Shown piece after piece: positions 7,958 to 16,234 of a stretch of DNA of 64,000 nt. A program made the translations under genes and the position numbers. Every line of letters starts with the position of its first letter. The first letter of the stretch is position 1. Source of the stretch: Palsa-506 sp963709075 (GTDB lineage Bacteria; Actinomycetota; Actinomycetes; Streptosporangiales; Streptosporangiaceae); assembly GCA_963709075.1 (NCBI GenBank), contig CAVPUY010000009.1, forward strand, positions 248,001 through 312,000, given 5' to 3'. The notes beneath the pieces were generated by a model. It was not told the DNA's origin, ran no database searches, and was given only the letters and a program-made list of their open reading frames with translations.

Positions 7958-10348
7958 ATGCAGGAAGAACCCGTCATCCCTCCCGATCCGCCTGCCTGCC
8001 GGCCCTGCCGGGCCTGCCCTTGCCGGGCCTGCCGGCTCTGCCGGGCCTGCCGGGGCTGCCGGTCGGGCGCCCCGCCCTGGCCGCGCAGGAGCTGCTTCCG
8101 CCTCTGGGACCGAGCCGGCGGCTGTGGTTCGTCCGGCCGTGCCTGATCGGGCGCCCGCGCCTGCTGCTGACCCGGCAGGTTCCGAGCCTGCACTCACCGC
8201 TGTCTCCGCTGACGCGACTGCGGCCGCTCCTGCCCGTCCACCCAATTCTGCGGTGTTCGTGGATGTCGATGGTGAGCCGTTTGACGTCGAGGCGTTCTTC
8301 GACCCGGACTGCGGCCCGCCGGAGGGGGCGGATGGGTGGCTGGCTCAGGTGGCGTCGCCGGTCGCTGATGAGTTCCTGGCCGCGCGTCAGCCGGCGGGCG
8401 GGGCGCGGGAGGTGATCGGGGCCGGGTTCACTCACCGGGACCGGGAGCCGGGCGCGCGCGGCTGGGCGGCCGGCGGGCCGCTGGACACGATGGGGCCGGG
8501 CCCGGTGCTGGCCGGGTTCGCCGATGACGCGGTCGCCGACGGGCTGCCGGGGCTGTCTGATGATGAGCTGGTCGGGGTGCTGTGCGCGGCTCGGCGGCTG
8601 GCGTCGCGGGCGGCGAGCATCGAGCTGGCCGCGGTCGCGGGCCTGAACGGCCGCCGGGAGGCCTATGCGGCAGCGACGGGGGACCGGCGGCAGGCCGAGC
8701 ACGTGGGTGATGAGGTCGCGATCGCTTTGCGGCTGACTTGCCGGGCGGCGGACAAGCTCGTCAGCCTGGCGGCCGGGGTGACCCGGCTGCCGGCGGTGCT
8801 GGCCGCGCTGGCCGCGGGCCGGGTCGACCTGCCGCGGGCCGGGGTTTACGCCCGGGAGCTGGCCGCGCTGGCGGACGTGCCGGCGGCGGCGATCGCGGCG
8901 GTCACGGTCGGTGATGCGGCGTCGATGACGACCGGGGAGCTGGGCAGCCTGCTGCGGCGGCTGGTGCTGGCGCATGACCCGGATGCGGCGCGGCGGCGGC
9001 GGGCGAAGGCGGAGCGGGACGCCCGGGTGCAGTCCTGGGCCGAGCCGGGCGGGACCTGGGCGCTGGCCGGGCGGGACCTGCCGCCCGCGGACGTGCTGGC
9101 CGCGGACCGCAACATCGACGCCCAGGCGCGGGCGCTGAAGAAAGCCGGCGCCTGCGGCACCCTGGAGTTCCTGCGCGCCGCCGTGTTCACCGCCCTGCTC
9201 TCCGGCCGCCCCCTGTGGACCCTCCTGCCCGGCAGCCCAGGACACCGGCGCCCAGGAGCCCGGCACCCGGGACCCCGGCAGCAGCCCGGACCCCGGCGCC
9301 CCGGACCCCGGCAGCAGCCAGGACCCCGGCGCCCGGGACCGCGGCGGCACCGCAGACGGCGGCACCGGCGGGAACCCGGACGAGACCGCCGGCAACAACA
9401 ACGACGGCCACGGCCGCCCCGGCAGCGGTCAGCCGGGTGACGGCGAGGACGGCCCCGGCAGCGACGACGACGGCAACGGCGGCGGGAACCGGCGCCCCGG
9501 GCCCCGGCCCGGCAGCGGGCCGGCCAGCCCCGGCGCGCCCGGCAGCGGCGCACCCGGCAGCGGGCGCGGGTACCCGGGCGGGCTGAACGGGTCGGTCAAC
9601 CTCACCCTGCCCCTGACGACCTGGCTCGGCCTGGCCAGCCAGCCCGGCGAGGCACCCGGATACGGCCCGCTCGACCCCGGCACCAGCCGCGACCTCGCCA
9701 CCCGCATCGCCGCCACCCCCGCCAGCCAATGGTGCGCCACCATCACCGCCCCCGACGGCACCGCCATCGGACACGGCTGCGCCCCGCCCCGCGCCGGACC
9801 ACCCCCCGCACCACCCGAACCACCACCACCCGCCGGGCCGCCCGGCAGCACCAGCCCGCCCGGCAGCACCAGCCCGCCCGGCAGCACCGGCGCCGCCCGG
9901 CCCCGGCGCACCGGCCCGCCCGGCAGGACCGGGCCGCCCGGCAGCACCGGGCCGCCCGGCGGAACCGGGCCCGGCCGGGACCGGGATCGGGCGGTGGCTC
10001 GCCGGGATCACGATCCACTGGCTGGAAACCGGCACCTGCAGCCACGCCCGGCAGACCCCCGGCTACCAGCCCGCCCCCCTGCTCCGCCAGCTGATCAAAA
10101 CCCGGCACCGCACCTGCGCCCACCCCGGCTGCCGCCGCCCCGCCGCGCAATGCGACGACGACCACACCCTGCCCCACGACCACGGCGGCCGCACCTGCGA
10201 ATGCAACCTGGCCCCGCTCTGCCGCCGCCACCACCAGGCCAAGCAGGCACCCGGCTGGCACCTCACCCAGCCCCAGCCCGGCACCCTGACCTGGACCACC
10301 CCCAGCGGCCGCACCACAACCACCACCCCACGGCCGTACGCTGCGTGA
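7958..10348 (+). pseudogene. DUF222 / HNH endonuclease domain protein with collagen-like linker, frameshifted
   Basis: Member of the actinobacterial DUF222-HNH family: an N-terminal helical DUF222 domain and a C-terminal HNH nuclease. DUF222 covers about nt 8500-9230 (GLSDDELVGVLCAARRLASRA, then RLPAVLAALAAGRVDLPRA). The HNH region near nt 10110-10270 has CAHPGCRRPAAQCDDDHTLP and CNLAPLCRRHHQAKQ. Between them is a long Gly/Pro/Asp-rich linker with collagen-like GPPGRTGPPGSTGPPGGTGP. The ATG at 7958 has an excellent GGGAGGAGGG site. The frame changes three times: about 7985, about 9235 (entering the linker) and about 9980 (before the HNH part), all in low-complexity G/C runs. A GTG at 8124 opens the longest intact piece. 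Many copies of this family exist per genome in relatives; the natural role is unclear. Confidence 0.8.
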
Positions 10349-10369
10349 CCACGTCCGTGCTAACCAGCA

Positions 10370-11125
10370 CTAACCAGCCGGCTTCCGCAGTGCCAGGGCT
10401 GGCATACCCGGGGCCCGCGCCGCCTTCAGCCGGACGCAGCAGTGGCCAGCCTGCGGGCGCAACTGTGCATCCAGTACGTCGGCGCCCAGCCCGTCGAGCA
10501 GTCCGGCCATGAAGGCATGGTTGATGCCGCACACTAGCCCGGGTGCCTTCGCTGCCAGCGGATGGAACGGGCAATTGCGCAGTTCCACCTCGGTAGGTGC
10601 GCACCTTGCGGGCTCAAACCCGTTCTCCGCGAGAACAGCCTCCGCGATGGTGAGCGCACGCTCCGCACCCAGCCGCCCAGGCCGGAGCCGGTTGCGCTCG
10701 GCCGCGCCGACATCCTGGCCGCGCTGCCGGGCCGCACGCATGGCCGCCTGCCAGGCTGTCTCGCCCGCTGGTTCGGTGCGGACAGCCTCAAGCAGGATGC
10801 CCGCGAGCATCTCGTGCCGTCGCTCTGGGATGCTCACGTTAATGGCGGTTTCGGCCAGTTCGTAGACCTTCGGCGCCCGGCCTACCTTGCGAATCCCGGC
10901 AGGCGGCTGAGACCTGGCTGATAGCAGGCCGGCCGCTACGAGCTTTTCGAGGTGGTGCGCGGCGAGCTTGCGGGAGATCCCGGCGCTCGCTGCCGCCTCC
11001 TCGCGGGTGACCGGCCGGTGGGCGTGCCGGACGTAGCCGAACAGGCGACGGCGCTGCTCGTCACCGAGCGCGGCGAGCGCCGTGATCGATGCGTCGCCGC
11101 CCAGCTCACCTGAACTGATGTCCAC
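10370..11125 (-). CDS. SufR-like helix-turn-helix regulator with putative Fe-S cysteines
   Basis: A 251-residue regulator. The N-terminal winged helix (about residues 14-95) reads RRRLFGYVRHAHRPVTREEA, then GISRKLAAHHLEKLVAAGLL, as in ArsR/DeoR-like dissociating repressors. The C-terminal half has a conserved cysteine pattern: C185 in RNCPFHPLA, C199 in LVCGINHAF and C229-C230 in GHCCVRL. This is the spacing seen in SufR-type regulators that hold an iron-sulfur cluster. By family knowledge such proteins sense Fe-S or redox state; direct evidence here is only the motif. The start is a GTG at 11125; a second GTG at 11133 is possible. It is divergent from folE, and the intergenic region contains two palindromes. 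Confidence 0.75.
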   Translation of the reverse strand: MDISSGELGGDASITALAALGDEQRRRLFGYVRHAHRPVTREEAAASAGISRKLAAHHLEKLVAAGLLSARSQPPAGIRKVGRAPKVYELAETAINVSIPERRHEMLAGILLEAVRTEPAGETAWQAAMRAARQRGQDVGAAERNRLRPGRLGAERALTIAEAVLAENGFEPARCAPTEVELRNCPFHPLAAKAPGLVCGINHAFMAGLLDGLGADVLDAQLRPQAGHCCVRLKAARAPGMPALALRKPAG

Positions 11126-11140
11126 CGCTTCACGTTAACG

Positions 11141-11154
11141 CCTACAGGCGTAGG
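11141..11154. promoter_or_regulatory. Inverted repeat CCTAC-AGGC-GTAGG, candidate autoregulatory operator
   Basis: A 14-bp dyad with perfect 5-bp arms lies 16 bp upstream of the regulator's GTG start. A spaced extension (ACG CCTACAGGCGTAGG TGT) adds weak symmetry. The position just upstream of the start fits autorepression by the SufR-like protein, which is inference. Confidence 0.45.
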
Positions 11155-11208
11155 TGTAAAAAACCGGAATCTGTCCAGTCACCGGACTTGACGGTGCAGG
11201 AAAATAAG

Positions 11209-11224
11209 ACCAATATCGATTGGT
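11209..11224. promoter_or_regulatory. Inverted repeat ACCAAT-ATCG-ATTGGT upstream of folE
   Basis: Perfect 6-bp arms with a 4-bp centre in an AT-rich region 27 bp before the short GTG ORF and about 80 bp before folE. A further half-site, ACCAAGG, follows at about 11231. This is a plausible operator for the folE transcript. Confidence 0.45.
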
Positions 11225-11250
11225 GTAATAACCAAGGAAGGGAGAGCCTC

Positions 11251-11304
11251 GTGATCAGCGGGATGCAGCAGGCCAGGCAGCTGCTGACCGCGGCGGGGAG
11301 CTGA
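11251..11304 (+). CDS. Possible 17-codon leader peptide before folE
   Basis: A GTG start at 11251, preceded by the strong ribosome site AAGGAAGGGAG, opens a 17-codon frame (VISGMQQARQLLTAAGS) that stops at 11302-11304, one base before the folE ATG. The ribosome site is much better than anything directly before folE, which suggests translational coupling or a leader. It may equally be the remnant of a larger gene or the real N-terminus displaced by an indel. Length and coupling are seen; function is unknown. Confidence 0.4.
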   Translation: MISGMQQARQLLTAAGS

Positions 11305-11305
11305 C

Positions 11306-12031
11306 ATGGCGGCACGCATGACTGGTGACGGGCGGCGGCGAGGCAATGCCGTTACCGCCGTCGCCACTGGCCAGGAAGCGGCTGCCGCCGCCGCTGTCAG
11401 CACAGCCGCCGTTACCAGGAGCTCGGCAGCCGGACCAGGTCAGCCTCCGCCGGCGCTGCGCGTCGTGCACGACGGGAACATCGTCGACGTAGCGGCGGCG
11501 CAGCGCGCTGCGGCGGACTTCCTGCGGGCGCTGGGCATGGACACCAGCACCGAGAGCCTCCGCGACACACCGCGGCGGATGGCCAGCGCGTACGCCGAGT
11601 TGCTTGGCCCCAGTCCGTTCAACCTCACCACCTTTCCCAACGACGAGGGCTACGACGAGCTTGTCCTCGCCCGGGCCATACCAGTGCACAGCGTCTGTGA
11701 GCACCACATGCTGCCGTTCATCGGCGTGGCCCATGTCGGCTACCTGCCTGGCGAGCGGATACTCGGCCTCTCCAAGCTCGCGAGGGTGGTCGGCCATTTC
11801 GCCCGCCGTCCGCAGGTGCAGGAACGGCTGACCAAGCAGATAGCCGACTGGCTGACCGAGCAACTGCAGCCCAGGGGCGTCGGCGTGGTCATCGCGGCGG
11901 AGCACACGTGCATGACGCTGCGCGGCGTGCAGGCCGTGGGATCGACCACGGTGACGTCGACGATGCTGGGCACGCTGCGCGCCGACGGGAGGTCACGCGC
12001 GGAATTCTTCACCCTGGCCGGGCTGTCCTAG
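11306..12031 (+). CDS. folE: GTP cyclohydrolase I
   Basis: Converts GTP to 7,8-dihydroneopterin triphosphate, the first step of folate and pterin synthesis. The catalytic domain covers about residues 62-241. Zinc and catalytic residues are visible in VHSVCEHHMLPF (C131, H133-H134) and EHTCMTLRG (C202), with the family segment GLSKLARVVGHFARRPQVQERLT between. The first 50 residues are an Ala/Gly-rich extension not needed for the fold, so translation might start later; the ATG at 11306 directly follows the short leader ORF. It heads a run with YbjQ, DUF1707 and YceI genes. A folE outside the main folate operon, divergent from an Fe-S-type regulator, suggests a stress-responsive copy; this is inference. 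Confidence 0.92.
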   Translation: MAARMTGDGRRRGNAVTAVATGQEAAAAAAVSTAAVTRSSAAGPGQPPPALRVVHDGNIVDVAAAQRAAADFLRALGMDTSTESLRDTPRRMASAYAELLGPSPFNLTTFPNDEGYDELVLARAIPVHSVCEHHMLPFIGVAHVGYLPGERILGLSKLARVVGHFARRPQVQERLTKQIADWLTEQLQPRGVGVVIAAEHTCMTLRGVQAVGSTTVTSTMLGTLRADGRSRAEFFTLAGLS

Positions 12032-12107
12032 TTCCGCGGCACGTCCGGCCGGTCCTCAGCCTCCCGGCACCCCGCCCATCCGGCCGTCCAGCCCCTCGGC
12101 TCGTAGT

Positions 12108-12461
12108 ATGACGAGAATGACCGAAACCTCAGCGGGCGGTTTTCCCGTCACGACCGCACTGGAACTTACCGGCATGGTCGTCGAGCAGAATCTCGGCATC
12201 GCCTTCGGCCTGGTCGTCCGCAGCATGGGGGTCGCCAAGTCCCTCGGCGCCGGCTTCAAGGCACTGCGCCAGGGCGAGGTAACCCAGTACACGGAGCTGC
12301 TTGAGGACAGCCGCCGGCATGCACTTGACCGGATGATCGAGAACGCCAGGTTGCTGGGCGGGAATGCGGTGATCTCGATGCGCTTCGACTCATCCGAGAT
12401 GGGCCAGCAGCTCACGGAGATCGTGGCCTACGGCACCGCCGTCGTCGCCCGCCCGGCCTAG
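12108..12461 (+). CDS. YbjQ/UPF0145 family protein
   Basis: A 117-residue protein of the YbjQ (DUF74) family, a small pentamer-forming fold. Typical features are TALELTGMVVEQNLGIAFGL, the RSMGVAKSLGAGFKALRQGE loop, RRHALDRMIENARLLGGNAV and YGTAVVARPA. Alternative start ATGs are at 12108 and 12117; neither has a strong ribosome site. Its stop is 2 nt before the next ATG, so it is co-transcribed with the DUF1707 gene. The biochemical role of the family is not established. Confidence 0.85.
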   Translation: MTRMTETSAGGFPVTTALELTGMVVEQNLGIAFGLVVRSMGVAKSLGAGFKALRQGEVTQYTELLEDSRRHALDRMIENARLLGGNAVISMRFDSSEMGQQLTEIVAYGTAVVARPA

Positions 12462-12463
12462 CC

Positions 12464-12868
12464 ATGCCGCCTGGGCCGCCGGGCAGCCCGGTCTCACGCT
12501 TCGGCGATGCCGACCGGGACCGGCTGGTCGCCGTCTTGCGCGAGCACTATGCCCTTGGCCGGTTCGACCTCGATGAGTTCAGCCACCGGGCGGAAATCGT
12601 ACTTGGTGCCGCCTACGCGGACGAGGCCGCCGCGGCGCTGCACGACCTCCCTCCGCTCGCCCCCGGCCAGAGCACGAGCTCAGCCGTCAAGACCGGTCCC
12701 GGCCGATGGACCCGCCGCAGGCACGCACAGTCCGCCGCGCCTGATCCGGGCTGGGTGCCCACAACCGAGCGGTTCCGCGATCCGAGTTCCGGTACTGTCA
12801 TGCGCGTCTGGCTCGATCCGGCGGACCAGAGCAGGCACTACATTCCGGACACCCAGGCAGGAAGGTAG
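12464..12868 (+). CDS. DUF1707 domain protein
   Basis: A 134-residue protein. Residues 10-63 form a DUF1707 domain with FGDADRDRLVAVLREHYALG, RFDLDEFSHRAEI, AYADEAAAAL and DLPPL. In actinobacteria this short domain is found at the N-terminus of many cytosolic or membrane-anchored proteins. The remainder is basic then polar, with GTVMRVWLDPADQSRHYIPD, which resembles a short surface domain and contains no transmembrane segment. It starts 2 nt after the YbjQ stop and is followed 2 nt later by YceI, indicating tight coupling. Confidence 0.8.
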   Translation: MPPGPPGSPVSRFGDADRDRLVAVLREHYALGRFDLDEFSHRAEIVLGAAYADEAAAALHDLPPLAPGQSTSSAVKTGPGRWTRRRHAQSAAPDPGWVPTTERFRDPSSGTVMRVWLDPADQSRHYIPDTQAGR

Positions 12869-12870
12869 CA

Positions 12871-13410
12871 ATGGCTGATGCCAGCTCGCTAGACGCAATG
12901 CTCAAGAGCGGCCAGGCACAAGGTCAATGGTCCCTTGATCCGGCGAGTTCCTCAGTGCAGTTCGCGGTCAGGCATTTCTGGCGCGCGATCACAGTCCGCG
13001 GCACGTTCGAGCAGCTCGAGGGCGCGGGCACGGTAGCGCCGGACGGCTCAGTCTCGGGGCGTCTCACCATGCAGTCCGGCTCGCTGAGCACCAAGAACAA
13101 GCAGCGAGACAAGCACCTGCGCTCCGCCGACTTCTTCGATGCCGAAAAGCACCCCACCGTCGTGCTCAACGTCACCGAGGCCACCCCGGCCGCCAGCGGG
13201 GAAATCGCGATGCGCGGAACGCTGACCGCCGCAGGCCACAGCGAGCCGGTGAGCTTCACCGCCCGGGCGCAGGACATAGGCCCTGATGCCGTCACCCTCC
13301 GGGCAGACCTCGTGGTGGACCGCACCCTCTTCGGCATGACCTGGAGCCCGATGGGCATTGCCGCCAAGGAGGCGGCAGGCACCGTCGTCGCCCGCTTCAC
13401 CCGTTCCTGA
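12871..13410 (+). CDS. YceI family lipocalin-like protein
   Basis: A 179-residue YceI-like domain: WSLDPASSSVQFAVRHFWRA, VRGTFEQLEGAG, the KQRDKHLRSADFFDAEKHPTV signature and VDRTLFGMTWSPMGI. The fold is a lipocalin-like barrel that binds isoprenoid or amphipathic ligands in characterised homologues. There is no signal peptide, as usual for actinobacterial cytosolic copies. The ribosome site AGGCAGGAAGG precedes the ATG at 12871. It is the last gene of the folE run; no clear terminator hairpin was found after it. Confidence 0.9.
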   Translation: MADASSLDAMLKSGQAQGQWSLDPASSSVQFAVRHFWRAITVRGTFEQLEGAGTVAPDGSVSGRLTMQSGSLSTKNKQRDKHLRSADFFDAEKHPTVVLNVTEATPAASGEIAMRGTLTAAGHSEPVSFTARAQDIGPDAVTLRADLVVDRTLFGMTWSPMGIAAKEAAGTVVARFTRS

Positions 13411-13724
13411 TATCCGGGCAGCGCGGCAAATGCCCGAGCCGCGTTATTGGCTGTGTCATTGCCGGTTTTGAACGGCCTGTGCCTCACTGGCTGTACTCCG
13501 CAGGATGCACTAGGTGTTTTCTGGGGCAGACGCGAGTGCGGCGGCAAAGCGACTGCCGAAGAAATTGAGTGGCGGGTCTTGCCAGCCGACGTGCACCCGC
13601 GTAGACTGCCCGGCATTCCACAGCGAGGCCGGCTTGCGGGTCTCCTGCTGGATGCCAGATCTACGCCTCTGACCTGCAAAAATCCGGCCAGGCAACGTTG
13701 CCTTACAGGAGTCGTGAACATCTC
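13411..13724. other. Gene-free spacer before the DUF397 gene
   Basis: About 310 bases of mixed GC content. Open frames in this stretch lack family-like sequence. A ribosome site (AGGAG at about 13707) ends it. Its lower GC marks the border of the accessory patch that follows. Confidence 0.4.
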
Positions 13725-14018
13725 ATGGTGAGTTCAGGGATGCAGGATTCGACACGACGTTCCGCTGCGTTCGATGGTGAGAGTAATGATCCGGGCGGAT
13801 CTCCTGATTCCTGCGGAGCGGCTGTTGCGGATGCGTCCTGGCACAAAAGCTCCTGGAGTTCATATAACGGGAGCTGTGTTGAGGTTGCGGAACTGCAGAG
13901 CAACCTGATCTGCATCCGGGACACTAAGCAGCAGGGCACTGGCCCGATCCTGGCCTTCACTCCCGCTGAATGGAACTCGCTGCTATCGCGGATCCGAAAC
14001 GGCGAGCTTGATTTCTGA
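13725..14018 (+). CDS. DUF397 domain protein
   Basis: A protein of about 97 residues. The C-terminal 60 form DUF397: WHKSSWSSYNGSCVEVAEL, then IRDTKQQGTGPILAFTPAEW and LLSRIRNGELDF. In Streptomyces, DUF397 proteins are small partners of XRE-DUF5753 regulators in developmental and antibiotic control. An XRE-DUF5753 gene ends 35 nt downstream in the opposite orientation, so the pair is convergent rather than in the usual tandem. The ATG at 13725 is placed about 13 nt after AGGAG; another in-frame ATG at 13740 is possible. GC content is clearly lower than in neighbouring core genes. Confidence 0.8.
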   Translation: MVSSGMQDSTRRSAAFDGESNDPGGSPDSCGAAVADASWHKSSWSSYNGSCVEVAELQSNLICIRDTKQQGTGPILAFTPAEWNSLLSRIRNGELDF

Positions 14019-14052
14019 CCAGAAGTAAACTCCAGCTCAGCGGTCACCCGCG

Positions 14053-14950
14053 CTAGCCTGGCCCGGAGATTTGGTCACCGGAGTCAAGAGTATCGATAGC
14101 GTCTTTCACAAGCTGCAATGAGTCTTGCGGACTGAGCGCCTTGTTCATCAATGCGGTAAATGCGGTCAGGTACTGGTAGGTATCCTCTGCTGCCTCAACA
14201 TAGTCGCTACCAGTCAAGTGCTCTACCGTGACGATGTCATGCAATGGGACATCGTGGGCTTGCGGGAACTGCATATAGGTAAAGGCGCCGGTAGTGATTA
14301 GCTGACTTCCGGCGAATGGCACCACCTGGACTTTTATATTGGGCCGCCCAAAGGTAGCCACTATGTGCTGGAGCTGGTTACGCATCACTTGAACGCCGCC
14401 TAGGCGCCGGTACAGGACGGACTCATCAACGACGGCGAACAACTCGAGAGGCGGCTCGCGGTCGAGCACTTGCTGACGGAGCAGCCGGGCCTCGACGCGG
14501 CGATCGACCTCGCCCAGCGGAGCGCGGAACATGTCGTGCCAAGACAGCATCACTGCCCGGGCATAGCCGGAGCTCTGCAGCAGCCCGGGAAATACCTGCG
14601 GAATCCCAAGTCCACACGGACCGGGCTTCAGCCTCGGCGTAGAGGAATGCGGCATGCTCGCCGGGGAATGTGGCAGCAACTGCCTCCAGGCGGTTCGTCC
14701 TGCTGGATTCGCGGCCGAGCGTGATCAGGCTCTCGCGATGCGCATCGGCCACGTCGTAGAGATCCAGCAGCAGCTGGAGGTCTGCCTGCTTGATGCCGGT
14801 GCGGTGCAGCTCGATGCGGCTGATCTTGGAGGCGGACCAGCCGAGGCGGTCGGCAACCTCGTCAGCTGTGAAACCGGCGCGCTCGCGGAGCCGGCGCAGT
14901 TCGGCGGCGAGCCGACGGCGGCGGACGGTCGGGCTGCCGTGAGCGGGCAC
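14053..14950 (-). pseudogene. XRE-family regulator with DUF5753 domain, frameshifted
   Basis: The N-terminal helix-turn-helix (about residues 10-70) reads RRRLAAELRRLRERAGFTAD, then EVADRLGWSASKISRIE. The DUF5753 part includes PQVFPGLLQSSGYARAVM, LYRRLGGVQVMRNQLQHIV and VQVVPFAGSQLITTGAFTYM. The first part is in one frame up to AEAEARSVWTW and the second in another, so an indel lies at about 14595-14625. Reassembled, it is a normal-length member of the family (about 290 residues). These proteins pair with DUF397 partners, and the neighbouring DUF397 gene is the likely partner. Confidence 0.8.
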
Positions 14951-15185
14951 CCGTCCGGCTCCCCTCGGGATAAGGCATGTAGCTGAAGTGTGGCTCAGCG
15001 CTGCGGCGGAGGGCTAGTCCAGGTCTCGCTGAGCTGTGACTTAACCGCAGTGTAGGGGCGGAAGAGACCTCATGTGAAGCCTTCCAGGGTGCAAACATCG
15101 GTGCACCTTGCACTTTACTCAGACGTGTCGTTCACTTAATGGTGAGGGCCAATCCCCTTGGGGAGGGGGCCGCGCCATGATCGGC

Positions 15186-15299
15186 GGGCACAGGAACCAG
15201 ATGGTGCTCCTGCCATTTGCCCCCGGCGGGCGGCGCGGGCCAGGGCACAGGAACCAGATGGTGCTCCTGCCCTTTGCCCCCGGCCGGCGCGGCGCGGGC
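15186..15299. repeat. 57-bp direct duplication
   Basis: The unit beginning GGGCACAGGAACCAGATGGT starts at 15186 and again at 15243, a period of 57 bp, with few differences. It contains CAGGAACCA and TGGTGCTCCTG, which can pair as an imperfect hairpin. A short open frame across it (15178-15302) reads the same peptide, GHRNQMVLLPFAPG, twice because 57 is a multiple of 3. No ribosome site was found, so it is treated as a non-coding repeat. Confidence 0.75.
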
Positions 15300-15308
15300 T
15301 AGCTCTCA

Positions 15309-15632
15309 GTGCTCATCGGCAACCGCGCGCGCATCGGCGGGCTCGCGCGCCGCCCGAGTGAACCGATTCAGGATCGCGCGACCGCCCGGCAGGTCCGTGA
15401 TCCTGATCCTGACACGACGCTGGGCCAGCGGTTAGGCCCCGCCAGCCCAGCTAGTAACCAAGCTCCGTCCGAAGCGACAACGGCATTTAGGAGTCAAGGC
15501 ATGATCCAGAGTACCTCTGCACAGAGCAGATGCAAGCGGTCCATCGGCCGTTTTACCTGCGGAATGAGCCCGAAGCCAATCCTGATCCCTAGCCTGGCGC
15601 TGGCGCTGCGGGAAAGCGAGGTGGACCCATGA
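15309..15632 (+). CDS. Possible small basic protein, unrecognised
   Basis: An open frame of 107 codons that stops in an ATGA overlap with the next gene, which hints at coupling. The sequence is polar and basic, with a hydrophobic patch near the end (PKPILIPSLALALRES), and matches nothing I recognise. The start is uncertain: there is a GTG at 15309 and an in-frame ATG later at about 15501. It may be only the leader region of the following gene. Confidence 0.25.
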   Translation: MLIGNRARIGGLARRPSEPIQDRATARQVRDPDPDTTLGQRLGPASPASNQAPSEATTAFRSQGMIQSTSAQSRCKRSIGRFTCGMSPKPILIPSLALALRESEVDP

Positions 15633-16024
15633 CAGCGCTCGTCACGATCGCCTGGGCGATGGTGGCCGCCGTGGCCGTGTGGGGAATCACGCTGCGGCGG
15701 GCGTCGGCGACCATCGCCCGGCTCGAGTCGGAGTGGCGCAGGGAACTACGGCACTGGCAGGACGACGCGGCACGTGCCCGGGCACACGCCGCCCAGCTCG
15801 CGCAGGACGCGGCGGCCTGGGCGGCCGGCTGCAAGCAAGGCAGGGACGACGTGATCGCGGTCGTCCCGCTCATCGTCGCGGCCCAGGAACGGCGACCGGA
15901 GCAGCACCCGAAGCCGCGCTCCGCGCAGTACCTGGTGTCCCGCTCCGCGCAGTACGCGAAGCCCCGCCCGGAGCAGTACACGAAGCCGCGCCTGGCCACC
16001 GCCGAGGTGACCGAAGGTACCTAG
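15629..16024 (+). CDS. Small membrane-anchored coiled-coil protein of unknown function
   Basis: A 131-residue protein with an N-terminal hydrophobic segment (LVTIAWAMVAAVAVWGITL), a charged helical region (RLESEWRRELRHWQDDAARA) likely to form a coiled coil, and a C-terminal repeat of the pattern RxxQYxxxR/KPRPEQYTKPR. It resembles small hypothetical proteins of actinobacterial integrative elements, a weak impression rather than an assignment. The ATG at 15629 follows GAAAGCGAGGTGG. Two strong hairpins follow its stop. Confidence 0.5.
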   Translation: MTALVTIAWAMVAAVAVWGITLRRASATIARLESEWRRELRHWQDDAARARAHAAQLAQDAAAWAAGCKQGRDDVIAVVPLIVAAQERRPEQHPKPRSAQYLVSRSAQYAKPRPEQYTKPRLATAEVTEGT

Positions 16025-16032
16025 CCGTCGAG

Positions 16033-16071
16033 GCGCTCCCCTGCCGGAGCACGGAAGCCGGCGGGGAGCGC
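16033..16071 (+). terminator. Strong hairpin downstream of the coiled-coil gene
   Basis: GCGCTCCCC (16033-16041) pairs with GGGGAGCGC (16063-16071). Inside it GCCGG pairs with CCGGC around a 10-nt loop, giving a stem of about 14 bp just after the stop at 16024. It has no T tract, so it may act together with the next hairpin. Confidence 0.55.
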
Positions 16072-16081
16072 GCACGTGAAC

Positions 16082-16118
16082 GGCCGCTGACCGGTGATTA
16101 CTGGTCGCGGCCGCTTTT
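16082..16118 (+). terminator. Rho-independent-like terminator with TTTT
   Basis: GGCCGC (16082-16087) and GCGGCC (16107-16112) form the outer stem, with GACC/GGTC pairing inside. GCTTTT follows directly. It lies between the accessory patch and the serine hydrolase gene. Confidence 0.55.
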
Positions 16119-16234
16119 GCTGCCTGGGCCCGGTGCCCGGCCCGGCGGCCGGCAGCGCACTGGACCGCTGCGGTCTCCAGACTGGAAGATCAAGGCAGGA
16201 TGCCGCCGCGGTGGCGGCTCGGGAAGGTGGCGGA

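Noticed and set aside
7974..9401. A 475-codon minus-strand frame
   Set aside because: It is antisense to the DUF222/HNH gene and is Arg/Pro/Gly low-complexity sequence without motifs.
10540..10640. tRNA-like T-loop string GGGCTCAAACCC
   Set aside because: It lies inside the regulator CDS on the other strand and no cloverleaf can be built around it.
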